Counted from the stretch's first letter, positions 1 to 9,646 are shown. The stretch: 64,000 bases of DNA from JAAOII01 sp965207705 (GCA_965207705.1 OZ242292.1:1736001-1800000); one strand, 5' to 3'. Notes: generated from the letters alone by a model not told the origin. Program-made: numbers and translations.

Positions 1-570
1 GGGATAACTCCCAGCATGCAACAATTTATAACGCACTGTAGCAATAATGCAGCCAAAGACCCAGCATGTAGTGGTTCAGGACCATGGTGGAAAAAGACAT
101 TGACTTGGTTTAAAGGGATTATCCGTGTAACAATCCGGGGAATAGTTAAGATAATTGGAAAGAGAACTCCAACTAATGATAGAAAGTTTAGTCCAGAGTT
201 TGAAGCACTTGAATCGCCCGTGCCGTTTAAGGCAATTGCGGTGGTAGCCCCAGCTGCAGTTATTTTTACAGCAGAGGAAATTCAAAACTCCGATGCAGAT
301 ATAGCTATATATAGATTAGGAGATGATAATGTGCTTAAGTTTCCATTTCATGCCGAGCATCTGCATAAATCGCTTGGCACAAGAGAACATATCTATAAGG
401 TATATGAAGGAGTGCATCACTATGCTTTTGTACCACCATTCCCTGAATGGTTGCTAAAAGAGATAGATTTCCCCGGCGCCAGAGACCCAGAAGGATTTGA
501 TAGAAGAGAGTTTTTACTTGAGATTAATGCAGATATTGTTAATTTTTTTGATGGTGTATTTGTGGATTGA
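1..570 (+). CDS. Dienelactone-hydrolase-like alpha/beta hydrolase, C-terminal part
   Basis: The frame is open from base 1, so the gene enters from outside the window; the first visible ATG is at 16. The second half resembles the C-terminal end of dienelactone-hydrolase-like alpha/beta hydrolases: a segment with PFHAEHLHKSL, then the His-containing EGVHHYAFVPPFPEW (in this family the late histidine belongs to the catalytic triad), then DPEGFDRREF and a final helix ending NADIVNFF. The preceding part (AIAVVAPAAVIFTAEEI) would be the strand and turn after the nucleophile domain. The nucleophile serine is not visible. Residues 10-50, rich in Trp, Lys and Arg, do not look like the family and may be lineage-specific or a sign of decay. 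Substrate unknown. A TGA stop at 568-570 is followed by 125 bp without a gene. Confidence 0.55.
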   Translation, partial: GITPSMQQFITHCSNNAAKDPACSGSGPWWKKTLTWFKGIIRVTIRGIVKIIGKRTPTNDRKFSPEFEALESPVPFKAIAVVAPAAVIFTAEEIQNSDADIAIYRLGDDNVLKFPFHAEHLHKSLGTREHIYKVYEGVHHYAFVPPFPEWLLKEIDFPGARDPEGFDRREFLLEINADIVNFFDGVFVD

Positions 571-695
571 GGGTGGGGGATAACATTATGGGCGGGGGGT
601 GATTAAGGGCGCAGGACTTTAGGGGCAAACCATAATATTCTGCCCGCAAAATATGCATAAATAATTAAAACTATAAAGTAGTATAATTAACTACT

Positions 696-2693
696 ATGAA
701 CTCAAAGGATAAAGAGGTAAATAAAGGGGAAGGAGAGTTGTCCAATAAAGGGGAGGGGCAGACAACAGATAAGAATCAGAAAGAAGTAACGACGGTAACT
801 TCTGTATTAGAATTTTTAAAGTGGGTGGAGAAATTAAATGGAACAGAAATTCTTTTTAGAGGACAGAGTTGCTGTGCGTGGAAGGTCGAATCTGGTGCCA
901 GGCGTATACATAAAAGTGAAACTGCCACTAAGGGTGAAACATCACATAACCGCAATATCATTGACCGTGCTGAGATACAAGGTGTTTATGATGAATCAAT
1001 TTCTAAGATAACAAATACTGACTGGGGGTTATTAGCGCAACAACAGCATCAAGGAGCGGCCACTTCTTTGTTAGATTTTTCAGCTAGTCCATTGGTGGCA
1101 TTATTCTTTGCTTGTCAAGAATGTCCAAAAAAATATAAATGTGAATGTGTTTTTTTACGTTCTAGCAAATGCAATAATTGCAAAAAATATTCCAAAGAAA
1201 AGACATGTAAATGTAAACAACAAGGGGGTAAAGTGTATTCTATGGTAGTAGATGACCCTAATCAGTTTGATGAGTTTGATTCACTGAGTAAATTACAAGA
1301 TAAAAAGAACTATAAAGTGGAGAATGTAATTACGGGGCATAAATCAGTCTATTGGAAACCGGGACACATTAATAACCGTATAATTGCCCAACACTCTTAT
1401 TTTGTGGTTGGGGGACAGATTGGTAATTTTCAGGAATATTTTATCCCAGAATCTTTAAAATCTTGTATATTAGCAACTCTATACAAATTCTATGATATTA
1501 AAAGAACTAATCTATTTCCTGATGAATCAGGATTTGCTGAGTCAAAGTCAGTGAGACCTCAATATACCGTAGTATATTTAGAATACTTAGATGCAGGATT
1601 GAAGTTTCATAGAAGTGGAAAATATGATAGGGCAATAGAAAGATATACTAAAATTATTGATAGCAAGGGGTATAAGAATCCTTATAAAATACAAGCGTAT
1701 AATTACCGCGGAGTTTCTAAATTATCTTGGGGAGACGTATACCAAGAAAGTGGAGTATATGATAAAGCAGAGGAAAAATATCATGAAGCTATTGAAGATT
1801 TAGAACATGTAGAAAAAAGGAGTGCTGAAATATATAATAATTTGGGGCTTGTTAGATATAGCTTAGGGCAGAATAAAATTAAACTAGTACAAATTAAGAA
1901 AGCAATAAAAGAATATGAGTTGGCATCAAAAAATTTTCAAGCATCATTAACACTTAATGAATTATCTTCTGAAACCTATAATAATATTGGGCTTCTTAAT
2001 AGGGGGTGGGCTGATATATATCTAATATTGGGTAATACTGAAAAAAGAGATGAATTACTTAAAAAAGCAATCATAAGTTTTAATCAAAGTATAAATTTAG
2101 ATCCTTATAATGCTGATATATATAATAATAGGGGAGATATTTGGATGGATTTAGGAGATAACCAAAAAGCGTTGATTGATGCTAATTATGCTATAGAGCT
2201 AAATCATCGTCACTATCCAGCTTATGCTAATCGCGCAATTATTAAAGCAGGAATAATAAGTGATAAATATACATCAAATAAATATGAAGGACAGCACAGT
2301 AAACTGATAATGGATTATAAAGATGCTATTTTGGATTGTAATGCGTCAATACTTTTTTATCCCTATTACTGGAGAGCTTACTCTATTCGTGGAACGATTA
2401 AGTCATTATTAGAGGAACATGAAAGTGCAGATGAAGATTTTGCACAGGCATTTGCTATTAACTCCAATGCGTTAGCAGTTTATAATCCATGCATAACTCT
2501 TTTATTACACCTCGTCTCGCATAAAAAAGAGTTGGAAGATTATAAAGGAGCTTTAGATACATGTCGATGGTTGCTAAAATATTATGAAATAGTATATGAA
2601 GACAATATTAATAACAACGAAATTGAGCTTTTTATCAGAAAAAAGAAAGAAGTAGTTGAACAGCAAATAAAAGAACTAGAAAATCATATATAA
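696..2693 (+). CDS. FRG-domain protein with Cys-rich insert and C-terminal TPRs
   Basis: 665 residues. The N-terminal third is an FRG domain: FLKWVEKLNGTEILFRGQS at about residues 40-60 carries the eponymous F-R-G, and LLAQQQHQGAATSLLDFS at about 110-128 is the second conserved block. Directly after the following helix there is an insert with eight cysteines in about 35 residues (C-x2-C, C-x-C, C-x2-C, C-x-C spacing, about 138-175), which looks like a metal-binding knuckle. Residues ~310-620 form TPR-like helical repeats (for example AYNYRGVSKLSWGD, DIYNNRGDIWMDLGD, PAYANRAIIKAG). FRG domains are found in phage-defence proteins and the gene sits 205 bp before a Gabija-type pair on the same strand, so a sensor or effector role is plausible but inferred. 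A TATAAT at 682-687 lies only 8 nt before the ATG and no Shine-Dalgarno is visible, so the transcript could be nearly leaderless. Confidence 0.75.
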   Translation: MNSKDKEVNKGEGELSNKGEGQTTDKNQKEVTTVTSVLEFLKWVEKLNGTEILFRGQSCCAWKVESGARRIHKSETATKGETSHNRNIIDRAEIQGVYDESISKITNTDWGLLAQQQHQGAATSLLDFSASPLVALFFACQECPKKYKCECVFLRSSKCNNCKKYSKEKTCKCKQQGGKVYSMVVDDPNQFDEFDSLSKLQDKKNYKVENVITGHKSVYWKPGHINNRIIAQHSYFVVGGQIGNFQEYFIPESLKSCILATLYKFYDIKRTNLFPDESGFAESKSVRPQYTVVYLEYLDAGLKFHRSGKYDRAIERYTKIIDSKGYKNPYKIQAYNYRGVSKLSWGDVYQESGVYDKAEEKYHEAIEDLEHVEKRSAEIYNNLGLVRYSLGQNKIKLVQIKKAIKEYELASKNFQASLTLNELSSETYNNIGLLNRGWADIYLILGNTEKRDELLKKAIISFNQSINLDPYNADIYNNRGDIWMDLGDNQKALIDANYAIELNHRHYPAYANRAIIKAGIISDKYTSNKYEGQHSKLIMDYKDAILDCNASILFYPYYWRAYSIRGTIKSLLEEHESADEDFAQAFAINSNALAVYNPCITLLLHLVSHKKELEDYKGALDTCRWLLKYYEIVYEDNINNNEIELFIRKKKEVVEQQIKELENHI

Positions 2694-2808
2694 GTAATTT
2701 CTTTCATCAATTTGTATTTTACTAATTTAACTCTAAGAATAGGTATATCATAGAACTGTATAACATATTACATGATTTAATCTAATATATTAAATACAAT
2801 AACTTTAT

Positions 2809-2837
2809 TTGTGTCTGCGCTATGTTATTGATATAAT
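2809..2837 (+). promoter_or_regulatory. Candidate sigma70 promoter for the gajA-gajB pair
   Basis: TTGTGT (2809-2814) and TATAAT (2832-2837) are separated by 17 bp in the 205-bp AT-rich gap before gajA. The -10 is a perfect match and the -35 matches only its first three bases. In such AT-rich DNA chance matches are common. Confidence 0.35.
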
Positions 2838-2898
2838 TACATCTAAAGCAATTATTGCTTATATATTGAAAAAATATTAATACACCAAAAATATTAAC

Positions 2899-4854
2899 AT
2901 GAAAATAACTGATGTAGAAATTAAGAATTTTAGAGCATTGAAAGATGTATCCTTTAAATTAGATGATAAGCAATCTATTTTTGTGGGTAGAAATAATAGC
3001 GGGAAAACCTCTGCAATGGATCTGTTTAATAAATTCATTAATAGACCAGGGAAGAATACTTTCTCGTGGAACGATTTTTCTATAATCTGTGTTAATAAAT
3101 TTATAGATTCTATTAATGAATATAAAAAATCTACTAATCCAGGAGCAGAGAGCGATAATTATGAAAAAACACAAAAAAAATTTCCTAAAATTTCTTTAAA
3201 ATTAAAAATAGAATATGGAAGTGATGAGAATATTACTAACCTTTCGCCATTTATTATGGATTTAGATTCAAATAAAAATTATGCTCATATATTATTTGAA
3301 TTTTCTCATAATAATATACATAAATTATTACAGTCAATTACAAGTATTAATGGTGATGATAAAATTATTACTTACCTAAGAAAGCATTACGATAAGGAAT
3401 GTTCTATTAAAGTATTTCCTTACTATGAGGAAGAAAGTATTGTAGGGGAAGAAGTAACAGCAACAGAAGTTTCTAATCTTTTTACCTTTGAAATAATTGG
3501 AGCCAATCGTGCTATTGAATATGAGGAAAATAGAAAGAAAGGAAATTTAGCATTGGAATTTGAAAAACTGTATGGTGTGATTGATAATGAGAAAGGTGAT
3601 AAAACTACTAATTTACAAGGACTATTGGATGAGTTCTCCCAGAAATTTAATAAGGGATTATTAAAAATAATGGCTCCATATTTAGAAGAGATAAAGAAGA
3701 TAGGATATTTTAATCAACCAAAGTTAGAGATTAAATTGGTATTAACCGCTTTAAATTTTTTGCGCAGTAGTATGGAGATATGGTTTTCTGATATGGAAAA
3801 CACCAAGGCAGGATATGAACTTCCAGAAAGCCACAGTGGCTTAGGATATAAAAACCTTTTTTATATTTTGGCTAGGATATTTTATTTTATTGAACAATGT
3901 AGGACTATCGATATTCCCAATATTAAATTGCTTGTAATAGAGGAGCCTGAGTGTCATGTCCATCCACAAATTCAAATTTCTTTTATCAAGAAATGTCAAG
4001 CAACAATAAATAATGGATTGGGCGCGGAGAATATGTTCCAAATTGTTATAACTACTCACTCATCTCACATTGTATCTAATGCAGAATTTTCTCAGTTACT
4101 ATATTTTATTGCAGGAAGTTTTAAATCAGATGTTAAGCATCTAAAAAAATTAGAAAAAGACAAAGAAAGTATAAACTTTATTAAAACAAATTTGAATGTA
4201 TCTAATTGTGATATATTTTTTGCAGACAAGATTGTTATCGTAGAAGGAATATCTGAAGAACTAGTATTAAGAAAAAAAATTATTGAAGACAAAAAAATAG
4301 ATCAAGATATATCATTTATTAATGCTCAAGGCGTGGGTAATATAAATAAGTTTATAGATTTGATAGATTTTATTGAAATTAAGACATTAATTGTTACAGA
4401 TTTAGATTTAGGAGAAAATAAGCGAAATAATCAAGTAATCAAAAAATGGTTTGAAGATGACTATAAAATAGATAAAATTTTAGATAAAACACTAAAAGAT
4501 AAAACTAAAAATAAAATAATGCTGGCATATCAAACTCCTGAGATAGATTTGGAAGGTAAAAGTGGAGACGATTTTGAAGAGGCAAATATATTGAAGAATC
4601 CAAAGTTATCATTAAAATTTATACAAAAACGTTTTAATTATTCTCAAGATTATTGTTTTAATCAAATAATAAAACCAGAGGATATTTTAAATGGACATTA
4701 TGGTGATAAAAAAATACCGAACTGGCAAGCAATAGCTAAGAGTATTAAAGGAAAAAATAAGGTAGAATTTGCTCGGTATATTATCAAGGATATTAAAAAT
4801 TGGAAAGTACCTCGCTATATTGAAGAAGGCATTAATTGGCTCGCGAAGAGATAG
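2899..4854 (+). CDS. gajA: OLD-family ATPase/TOPRIM nuclease, Gabija GajA-like
   Basis: 651 residues, slightly longer than typical GajA. The ABC-type ATPase half has Walker A GRNNSGKT at residues 30-37, a signature-like SGLGYKN near 314-320, Walker B LLVIEEPE at 344-351 and a switch motif TTHSSHIV. The C-terminal half is TOPRIM: IVEGISEE with the catalytic Glu at 449, and TDLD with acidic pair Asp501 and Asp503. Known GajA is a DNA endonuclease whose ATPase domain senses nucleotides and which forms a complex with the helicase GajB; abortive or direct anti-phage defence follows. Assignment rests on this architecture plus the immediately adjacent UvrD-like gene, which distinguishes class 2 OLD (Gabija) from a stand-alone OLD. 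The stop is separated from the next ATG by one base, implying translational coupling. The surrounding DNA is markedly AT-rich, consistent with horizontal acquisition. Confidence 0.85.
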   Translation: MKITDVEIKNFRALKDVSFKLDDKQSIFVGRNNSGKTSAMDLFNKFINRPGKNTFSWNDFSIICVNKFIDSINEYKKSTNPGAESDNYEKTQKKFPKISLKLKIEYGSDENITNLSPFIMDLDSNKNYAHILFEFSHNNIHKLLQSITSINGDDKIITYLRKHYDKECSIKVFPYYEEESIVGEEVTATEVSNLFTFEIIGANRAIEYEENRKKGNLALEFEKLYGVIDNEKGDKTTNLQGLLDEFSQKFNKGLLKIMAPYLEEIKKIGYFNQPKLEIKLVLTALNFLRSSMEIWFSDMENTKAGYELPESHSGLGYKNLFYILARIFYFIEQCRTIDIPNIKLLVIEEPECHVHPQIQISFIKKCQATINNGLGAENMFQIVITTHSSHIVSNAEFSQLLYFIAGSFKSDVKHLKKLEKDKESINFIKTNLNVSNCDIFFADKIVIVEGISEELVLRKKIIEDKKIDQDISFINAQGVGNINKFIDLIDFIEIKTLIVTDLDLGENKRNNQVIKKWFEDDYKIDKILDKTLKDKTKNKIMLAYQTPEIDLEGKSGDDFEEANILKNPKLSLKFIQKRFNYSQDYCFNQIIKPEDILNGHYGDKKIPNWQAIAKSIKGKNKVEFARYIIKDIKNWKVPRYIEEGINWLAKR

Positions 4855-4855
4855 T

Positions 4856-6508
4856 ATGGAGAATAGCACGTTGGATTCTATAAAAGAATGCATAGATAAT
4901 AAGCATAGCTTTATTTTAGATGCGGGAGCTGGTTCAGGTAAAACTAAAACATTAGTAGACACTCTAACGTATGTTTTAGAAAATCACTCTAGTTCTATTG
5001 AGAGGAGTCGCCAAAAAATTGTGTGTATAACTTATACTAATATAGCTACCCAAGAGATATTGGATAGAATAGATAGAAACCATTTAGTAATTGTTAGCAC
5101 AATTCACTCATTTATATGGAGAATTATTATGCGGTTTCAAAGTGATTTAAAAAGACTATTGATAGAAGAACAGCAGGATAGAATAGAGAATTTAGAAAAA
5201 AAGTTACAGGACAAAAAAATCAGCTATGAATTAAAAACTGATTATGAAGAAGGATGTATATCCCATAATGATGTACTAAAATTTGCTGAGAAATTATTTG
5301 TGGAATACCCAAGGTTATCTAAAATAACCTCTGATAAATACCCTTTTATTTTTGTAGATGAATATCAGGATACATCTAATCACATAGTTAATATTTTGAC
5401 AAATGAAGTATTAGAAAATTATCATCAGAGTATTACTATAGGTTTCTTTGGAGATTATATGCAACATATATATGATGGTCAAGGTATAGGAGAAATAGAT
5501 AATGATAAACTGAATAGAATTACTAAACCAGAAAATTTTCGCTGTTCATTATCTGTAATTAAACTATTAAATAATATTCGCAGTGACTTGATTCAAATGC
5601 CAGGGGTAGATAATGTGAAAGGTTCTACTTTATTTATACATTCTAATGTTATAGGGAATGATGATAACCAGGGAATTAAAAAAATTTTAAATAATTTAGA
5701 AAAAAAATATAGCTGGGATAACACAGAAAATAATACAAAAGTTCTTTTATTAACCCACCGCAAAATTGCAAGTTCTGCAGGATATGGTAATATTCTTAAA
5801 ATTTGTCATGACTACAAGTATAAAGAAATTTTATTAGAACTAGGGCACCCCTATATTAAATTTCTATCATATATTGAGGATATTAGATACTTATACCAAA
5901 ATAAAAAGCACCATGAAATTTTTACAATATTACCTAAAAATATACGCACAATATATAACCATAAACAAAAAGAAAACATAGCAAGTGAAATTAATGTGGT
6001 TAGTGAATATCTATTGAAGGATAAGAATATAACTATTGGTACAATGTTAGATGAGTGTTATAAAACTAAAGTTTTTGCCATACCAGAATACATAAAAGAA
6101 TATGAATACGAATATTTAAAAATTGATGAAGAGAGGTTTAAAGAAGAGAATTTTATTCGTAATATTAGAGAAATTAAATATAGAGAAGTAATTAATTACT
6201 TTGAGTATCATAGAAAAAATACTCCATTTTCTACGAAGCATGGAGTAAAGGGAACTGAGTTTGAAAATGTCCTAGTCATTATTGATGATAAAAGTTGGGC
6301 ATCTAATTATAACTTTAATTATTTTTTTTCTGGTAGAGATAAATCACAATTCAAAAGAACTAGAAATCTATTTTATGTTTGTTGTTCTAGGGCAAAAAAT
6401 AATCTTGCAATATTAATGCAATCTCATATTGATGATAATGGTTTACAAACAGTTAATAATTGGTTTGGCGCGGAAAATACAATAGATATAAATACATTTT
6501 TAAGTTGA
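4856..6508 (+). CDS. gajB: UvrD/Rep-like superfamily 1 helicase, Gabija GajB-like
   Basis: 550 residues from the ATG at 4856, one base after the gajA stop. The frame stays open upstream within gajA, but the 4856 start places the Walker A motif (GAGSGKT, residues 24-30) at the normal distance from the N-terminus. Motif II is FVDEYQDT with Asp168-Glu169. TIHSFIWR fits motif Ib. Near the C-terminus KHGVKGTEFENVLVI (motif V region) and LFYVCCSRAKNNLAIL (motif VI, arginine finger) complete an SF1A helicase core. In Gabija, GajB binds DNA ends released by GajA and activates it. A stand-alone repair helicase is possible in principle, but the overlap-like spacing with the OLD gene argues for a Gabija pair. 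Confidence 0.85.
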   Translation: MENSTLDSIKECIDNKHSFILDAGAGSGKTKTLVDTLTYVLENHSSSIERSRQKIVCITYTNIATQEILDRIDRNHLVIVSTIHSFIWRIIMRFQSDLKRLLIEEQQDRIENLEKKLQDKKISYELKTDYEEGCISHNDVLKFAEKLFVEYPRLSKITSDKYPFIFVDEYQDTSNHIVNILTNEVLENYHQSITIGFFGDYMQHIYDGQGIGEIDNDKLNRITKPENFRCSLSVIKLLNNIRSDLIQMPGVDNVKGSTLFIHSNVIGNDDNQGIKKILNNLEKKYSWDNTENNTKVLLLTHRKIASSAGYGNILKICHDYKYKEILLELGHPYIKFLSYIEDIRYLYQNKKHHEIFTILPKNIRTIYNHKQKENIASEINVVSEYLLKDKNITIGTMLDECYKTKVFAIPEYIKEYEYEYLKIDEERFKEENFIRNIREIKYREVINYFEYHRKNTPFSTKHGVKGTEFENVLVIIDDKSWASNYNFNYFFSGRDKSQFKRTRNLFYVCCSRAKNNLAILMQSHIDDNGLQTVNNWFGAENTIDINTFLS

Positions 6509-6567
6509 AACCAGTATATTATTATTGATTACCAGAATTTAAAAATATGACTGTATTTAATAATATA

Positions 6568-8379
6568 TTACTTATCTTCTATTCCTGGCCATATACCTTT
6601 AGCAAATTTATATAAGTCATCAGCTCTTTTCTTAATCTCTTTTTCATTCCATGACCTCTTATCTAAATAATCTTTTGTTATTGATAACCTAGAGTGCTCT
6701 TTCAATATTTTCTTTTTTTCTTTCCATACCTTATTCTGCATACTAGAGTTTAATTTTTGCTTTACCAGTGTAACATTACCAATAGTATTAATAATATTAT
6801 TACGATACTCTATTTTCTTTGGCTTCATTTTGCCACTATTCCATTTTGTATCTTCCCAACTGTGGGGCATAATATGCTCTACGCTATTTTTATAAACAAT
6901 TGATTGCACATCCATATTAGGATTGCTACACTGTTTAAGGGCAATAGAATATAAAATTAAATGCCAAGTTGGGTTTTTAATACGATTAGTAACCAAAAGT
7001 TTATTTTTAAAATCGTCATTATCTGGGAAATATCTAGCTTCATTGTCAGAGTGCTCACTTAGTATTTCTTGAAAGCTCTTTTTCTTTTTTGCCATATAGT
7101 AAATTGCATCAACAAAAAAATTATTATAATCTTTTGCTGTTAAACCACAAACCTCTCTACGGATAATATAACTATTTAATATCTTAGCAAATTTTTGGCG
7201 CGATTTATCATCACTGTTTTGATAATAGTAATATAGTATAAAAGGATATGGTGTGGTGGTTAGTATATTGAGTGTTAAAAATAATCTGCCATTCCAATCA
7301 GAAAATTTAATCTCATCTATATCTTTAGATAAAGGAAATTCTTTTCTATATAAGATAGCATATTTCTTTAATTCTTTTAAAAAACTTATAATTTGGGGAG
7401 TACTTTTATATTTATCAATTAATAATTTATACTCTCTAAATAAATGTTCAATTTGTATTTCTTTATTTTTTATTAAGTTTTTCTGTGTTATTTTGATAGC
7501 TAAGAATGAAAACAGAAATATATCAATATTAGTTCTTCTTTTTCTACCTCTAGTAATATCAGCATCCCACCATGAAGCCTCATCTTCATCCTTTTCGAAT
7601 ATATCTTTCCAGTATTTCCTATATGTATTCTCTAAATTATCACTAAAATACTTTTTCCTAAAAATATAATTCTTTACCAACTCTGAGACACTAAGTGTAA
7701 CCATTAATGAATTTAGTGTATCAAAAATTTCCTGCTCGTCATCATCATCACCAAGCCCAACTCTTATTAATGCAATTCTACCTGAAGGAGCCTTTTTATC
7801 AGATATATTTTGGGACCCATCTATAACTTCTTTAAGTCTTATCTTGTCATCTATATTTTTAATATCAAGTTCTGCAATTTTGTTCTTAAAGAAATGATAG
7901 CACTGCCATATTTTATGCTTTTTAAAATTATTGTTATCTTTATCAGGGTGATTTTCACTATTAATAATAGTTTCATAGCATTCTTGATCTAAATGACAGG
8001 TTTCTATTCTTAAGTGTAATTCTCCCTTGTTATCCTTAATTCTTAACCTTTCAATAGTTTTATCTCTCATTACTGAATTCCCTTCTTGATTATATTCATT
8101 TTCAAGGACCTTTAGAATGATAGATAAGGTAATTAATCTTTGTTGCCCATCAATTATATTTGATTCTCCTGCTTCATCATAAGGGCTATTATTTTTAATA
8201 ATAATACTTCCAGTAAAGAATTCTTTCTTTTCGTTATTTGTATATAGAGATAATATACCGCTCCATAAATCATCCCAATTCTCTTTTCCCCACACATAAC
8301 GTCTTTGGAAGAAAGGAATTATATATCTCTTATTTTCCGAGAATAGCTCATTTAAATATACTTTTTTTGCTTCAACCAT
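6568..8379 (-). CDS. DUF262/DUF1524 protein, GmrSD/SspE-like type IV restriction family
   Basis: 603 residues, convergent with gajB (59 bp between stops). The N-terminal DUF262 domain shows the family hallmarks IPFFQRRYVWGKENWDDLW near residues 20-39 and IIDGQQRLITLS near 75-86, the DGQQR loop being the NTP-binding/hydrolysis motif. The C-terminal DUF1524 (HNH-like nuclease) shows SVEHIMPHSWEDTKWN near 500 with the H...H pair, then IGNVTLV and the distal LNSSMQNKVWKEKK segment. Known members (GmrSD, BrxU, SspE) restrict phage DNA with modified bases or backbone. Here both halves are fused in one chain. No modification genes are in the window, so the trigger is unknown. ATG start is clear and the length is normal for the fused family. 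Confidence 0.8.
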   Translation of the reverse strand: MVEAKKVYLNELFSENKRYIIPFFQRRYVWGKENWDDLWSGILSLYTNNEKKEFFTGSIIIKNNSPYDEAGESNIIDGQQRLITLSIILKVLENEYNQEGNSVMRDKTIERLRIKDNKGELHLRIETCHLDQECYETIINSENHPDKDNNNFKKHKIWQCYHFFKNKIAELDIKNIDDKIRLKEVIDGSQNISDKKAPSGRIALIRVGLGDDDDEQEIFDTLNSLMVTLSVSELVKNYIFRKKYFSDNLENTYRKYWKDIFEKDEDEASWWDADITRGRKRRTNIDIFLFSFLAIKITQKNLIKNKEIQIEHLFREYKLLIDKYKSTPQIISFLKELKKYAILYRKEFPLSKDIDEIKFSDWNGRLFLTLNILTTTPYPFILYYYYQNSDDKSRQKFAKILNSYIIRREVCGLTAKDYNNFFVDAIYYMAKKKKSFQEILSEHSDNEARYFPDNDDFKNKLLVTNRIKNPTWHLILYSIALKQCSNPNMDVQSIVYKNSVEHIMPHSWEDTKWNSGKMKPKKIEYRNNIINTIGNVTLVKQKLNSSMQNKVWKEKKKILKEHSRLSITKDYLDKRSWNEKEIKKRADDLYKFAKGIWPGIEDK

Positions 8380-8514
8380 AATTTAATGTTTGTTTAATCT
8401 GTTTAAAATTATTATTTATATAACCATATATATTAATGTACTTCTGAAAGAATTATTATAGGTATCAAAAATAATATTTTGCTTCATTTGATTATATTCT
8501 ATTTAATATTTGTG

Positions 8515-8883
8515 TTATTCGGGTATATTATTTTTATTAAATTTGTCCGTTGCTCTTTCAGCAATTTTTCCATATTTACGTGCATTATCAAGGCGCTTCT
8601 TATTCTGAGCATTAATCCATAGCAGTGCATCATTATGTTTCTGTACCCCACTTTTAATTTCTTGTTTTCTTGTTTCCTCTTCATAAAGATCTGAAAGTTC
8701 TGAAAGTTCTTTTTTCGTTGCTTCACTAAGCTCATCTATTTTACCTTCGTTAAGATCTAAAAATTCTTGTTTAGCTGTTTCACTAAGCTTACCTATTTCA
8801 CTTTCTATAAGATTTATAAAATCTATAAGTTCTTGTTCCGTCATTTGTTCAATAGGTTTTTGTGTATTAGATGGTTGGTTCAT
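8515..8883 (-). CDS. Small acidic coiled-coil protein of unknown function
   Basis: 122 residues, starting at the ATG at 8883 and ending 136 bp before the DUF262 gene on the same strand, so possibly co-transcribed with it. Highly charged, with predicted heptads through residues 20-75 and an internal near-repeat (GKLSETAKQEFLDL followed by DELSEATKKELSEL, 18 residues apart). No signal peptide, membrane segment or recognised domain. A shorter frame on the same strand (8499-8735) overlaps it, but this one has the better amino-acid composition and the full coiled-coil periodicity. I do not recognise the family; an accessory of the defence gene downstream is only a guess from position. Confidence 0.5.
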   Translation of the reverse strand: MNQPSNTQKPIEQMTEQELIDFINLIESEIGKLSETAKQEFLDLNEGKIDELSEATKKELSELSDLYEEETRKQEIKSGVQKHNDALLWINAQNKKRLDNARKYGKIAERATDKFNKNNIPE

Positions 8884-9254
8884 AATTTTATTGAATGGTT
8901 GTTTTATATATAATATTTGGGGAGAGGGGTATTGAATTGTATGGGTTATAAATATTTAAGGCAGAGTAATATAAATAATCTTTTGTTGTCAGAATAACTG
9001 ATTCTGAAAGATTGATCGTTTGTATTTATTACCAATTTTATAAGTATTTTCATTTAATATTTGGTGATATTTTAATTCAATTGTAGATATGATTATACAT
9101 TATATTTCAATATAGTTAATTGCAAGTATGCTGATATTTTATTCCAAGCATCGAACTGGATGCTGCGTGGACATGTCTCGTCCCTGATATATGGGTGGTG
9201 TATGGTAATTAGTCAGAGGTCTTTGTGATTATGGTATATTAAGGAGGGTATAAA
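8884..9254. other. 371-bp AT-rich spacer without a gene
   Basis: The first two thirds are low-complexity AT-rich sequence. Bases about 9140-9230 are more balanced in composition and could be a gene remnant, but no convincing frame is seen. The final bases hold the ribosome binding site for the next gene. Confidence 0.5.
9241..9248 (+). promoter_or_regulatory. Strong Shine-Dalgarno for the 115-residue phage-type gene
   Basis: AAGGAGGG lies 6 bases before the ATG at 9255, one of the few full Shine-Dalgarno sequences in the window. It supports translation of the downstream short gene from that ATG. Confidence 0.7.
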
Positions 9255-9602
9255 ATGAATATATTTTTCTTAGATAGGGATCCTCAAGTTTGTGCTGTTT
9301 ATCATAATGATAAGCATGTTGTGAAGATGATTGTTGAGTCGGCTCAGATGTTATCTGCTTGTCATAGGTTTGGTAAAGTTAATTCTACTGAGATTCTTCT
9401 TTTGGATATGTTATCACGTGCTCCACAGAATATAGAACAGTATTTGATGACTGAGTCGCCACAGGTGGTTGATGATAGTTGTCGTGTGGTGGGAGATAGT
9501 GTAGCGGCGTATAGAAATTATTATCGGACAATGAAGTTGCATTTTAGTAAATATACAAATCGTGAAGTTCCGGGATTTATGAATTTAATTGAAGAAAATT
9601 AA
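9255..9602 (+). CDS. Phage-type conserved protein of the MNIFxLDxD family, internally shortened
   Basis: 115 residues. The start MNIFFLDRDPQVCAVYHND followed by KHVVKMIVESAQMLS is the characteristic N-terminus of a protein family common in phages and prophages, sometimes annotated as pyrimidine-dimer DNA glycosylase although the function is not proven to my knowledge. The C-terminal AYRNYYRTMKL and KYTNREVPGFM also fit the family's end. The middle, which in full-length relatives (roughly 160-190 residues) carries an NHPC-x-W-containing helical segment, is missing or replaced by residues ~38-75, which look unrelated. The gene is therefore probably a deleted relic or a compact variant. It has a strong ribosome binding site and is convergent with valS. 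Confidence 0.55.
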   Translation: MNIFFLDRDPQVCAVYHNDKHVVKMIVESAQMLSACHRFGKVNSTEILLLDMLSRAPQNIEQYLMTESPQVVDDSCRVVGDSVAAYRNYYRTMKLHFSKYTNREVPGFMNLIEEN

Positions 9603-9646
9603 TTATGTAATACATGCAGGATGATTTTATTCATTCAAAAAAACTA

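Noticed and set aside
8499..8735. Alternative 78-residue frame within the small coiled-coil gene
   Set aside because: Overlaps the longer frame, which has a better start and clear heptads.
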